A stretch of DNA of 6,811 bases from Lentisphaerota bacterium (lineage in GTDB: Bacteria; Verrucomicrobiota; Kiritimatiellia; RFP12; UBA3636): assembly GCA_022837245.1 (NCBI GenBank), contig JALHHX010000121.1, forward strand, positions 1 to 6,811. The letters are read 5' to 3'. Both the position numbers and the translations under genes were made by a program. Within the stretch, counting starts at the first letter, position 1, and each line of letters opens with the position of its first letter. The notes under the pieces were generated by a model, which was not told where the DNA came from, did not search any database, and saw only the letters and a list, made by a program, of their open reading frames with translations. Shown piece after piece: positions 6,349 to 6,811 of this stretch.

Positions 6349-6364
6349 TTTTTTGGTCTTTTCC

Positions 6365-6811
6365 TTATGAGTTGGCGGCGCGTTCGGCACGGATGGCATC
6401 CCCAGTGCGGAGCTGCGAAAGGGCGTCAAGCGTTGCCATGACTACATTGAGGCGGTTCTTGGAACCTTGGCTCTTGCCGAGGATGTCCTGATAACCGGCC
6501 ATTTCAAGGACGGCGCGCATTCCGCCGCCGGCGATAACGCCCGTGCCTTCGCTGGCGGGCTTGAGCAGCACGCGGCCGCCGTCCCACTGCCCGATGACAT
6601 CGTGCGGGATCGTCTTATCCTTCATGGTGACATTGACAACGGCGCGTTTTGCCGCGTCAGTGCCCTTACGGATCGCTTCGCTGACCTCGTTGGCCTTGCC
6701 GAAACCGACGCCGACGCGTCCGTTGCGGTCTCCGACGACCATCACTGCGCTGAAACTGAAGCGGCGGCCGCCCTTGACGACCTTGGCGCAGCGGTTCACG
6801 AAAACCACGAC
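6365..6811 (-). CDS. rpsE: 30S ribosomal protein S5, N-terminus cut by window edge
   Basis: The visible 148 codons encode most of S5, a small-subunit protein that helps shape the decoding centre and mRNA entry region. The double-stranded RNA-binding domain is recognisable from VNRCAKVVKGGRRFSF through VVGDRNGRVGVGFGKANEV. The C-terminal domain has PASEGTGVIAGG, MRAVLEMAG and NVVMATLDAL. S5 in other bacteria is about 165 residues, so roughly 15-25 N-terminal residues lie beyond position 6811. The GTG at 6808 is an internal valine codon, not the start. The C-terminal tail after LSQLRTGDAIRAERAANS is short and ordinary. The rplO gene begins 16 bases downstream. Confidence 0.97.
   Translation of the reverse strand, partial: VVVFVNRCAKVVKGGRRFSFSAVMVVGDRNGRVGVGFGKANEVSEAIRKGTDAAKRAVVNVTMKDKTIPHDVIGQWDGGRVLLKPASEGTGVIAGGGMRAVLEMAGYQDILGKSQGSKNRLNVVMATLDALSQLRTGDAIRAERAANS

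Overview
This window joins two unrelated bacterial gene blocks that converge on a gene-free stretch of about 770 bases. The right block, on the minus strand, is the tail of the spc ribosomal-protein operon: rpsE (S5, cut by the window edge), rplO (L15) and secY. rpmD (L30), normally between rpsE and rplO, is absent: only 16 bases separate the two genes. Transcription appears to stop just after secY at a strong intrinsic terminator. A missing L30 gene and a sugar-degrading accessory block are compatible with the Planctomycetota-Verrucomicrobiota-Chlamydiota group, in particular Lentisphaerae/Kiritimatiellota-like gut or environmental bacteria. This placement is an inference and would need a SecY or S5 phylogeny.

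The left block, on the plus strand, is a compact two-gene unit: an aldo/keto reductase (179-1057), then six bases later a GH78 family alpha-L-rhamnosidase (1064-3676). A good sigma70-type promoter (TTGCCT, 17-base spacer, TACAAT) lies just before the reductase. With a Shine-Dalgarno at ideal spacing, it fixes the reductase start well inside a longer open frame. The rhamnosidase has no visible signal peptide, so it probably acts on rhamnosides already imported, and the reductase may act on a released sugar or aglycone.

The convergent intergenic region (3677-4446) has no convincing gene but is dense in inverted repeats. From left to right these are a weak terminator-like hairpin after the rhamnosidase, a long imperfect hairpin (3711-3763), two long hairpins whose apical loops share ATTTAACC (3931-3973 and 3991-4040), two diverged copies of a GTGGC/GCCAC hairpin repeat exactly 69 bases apart (4105-4141 and 4170-4219), and a further stem (4206-4247) that competes with the second copy for the same bases. 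The secY terminator (4384-4424) closes the region. This cluster is the most unexplained structure in the window. It may be a group of REP/MITE-like palindromic repeats or a structured non-coding RNA.

A GC-rich hairpin with a nearby T-run also sits between rplO and secY and could tune SecY expression relative to the ribosomal proteins.
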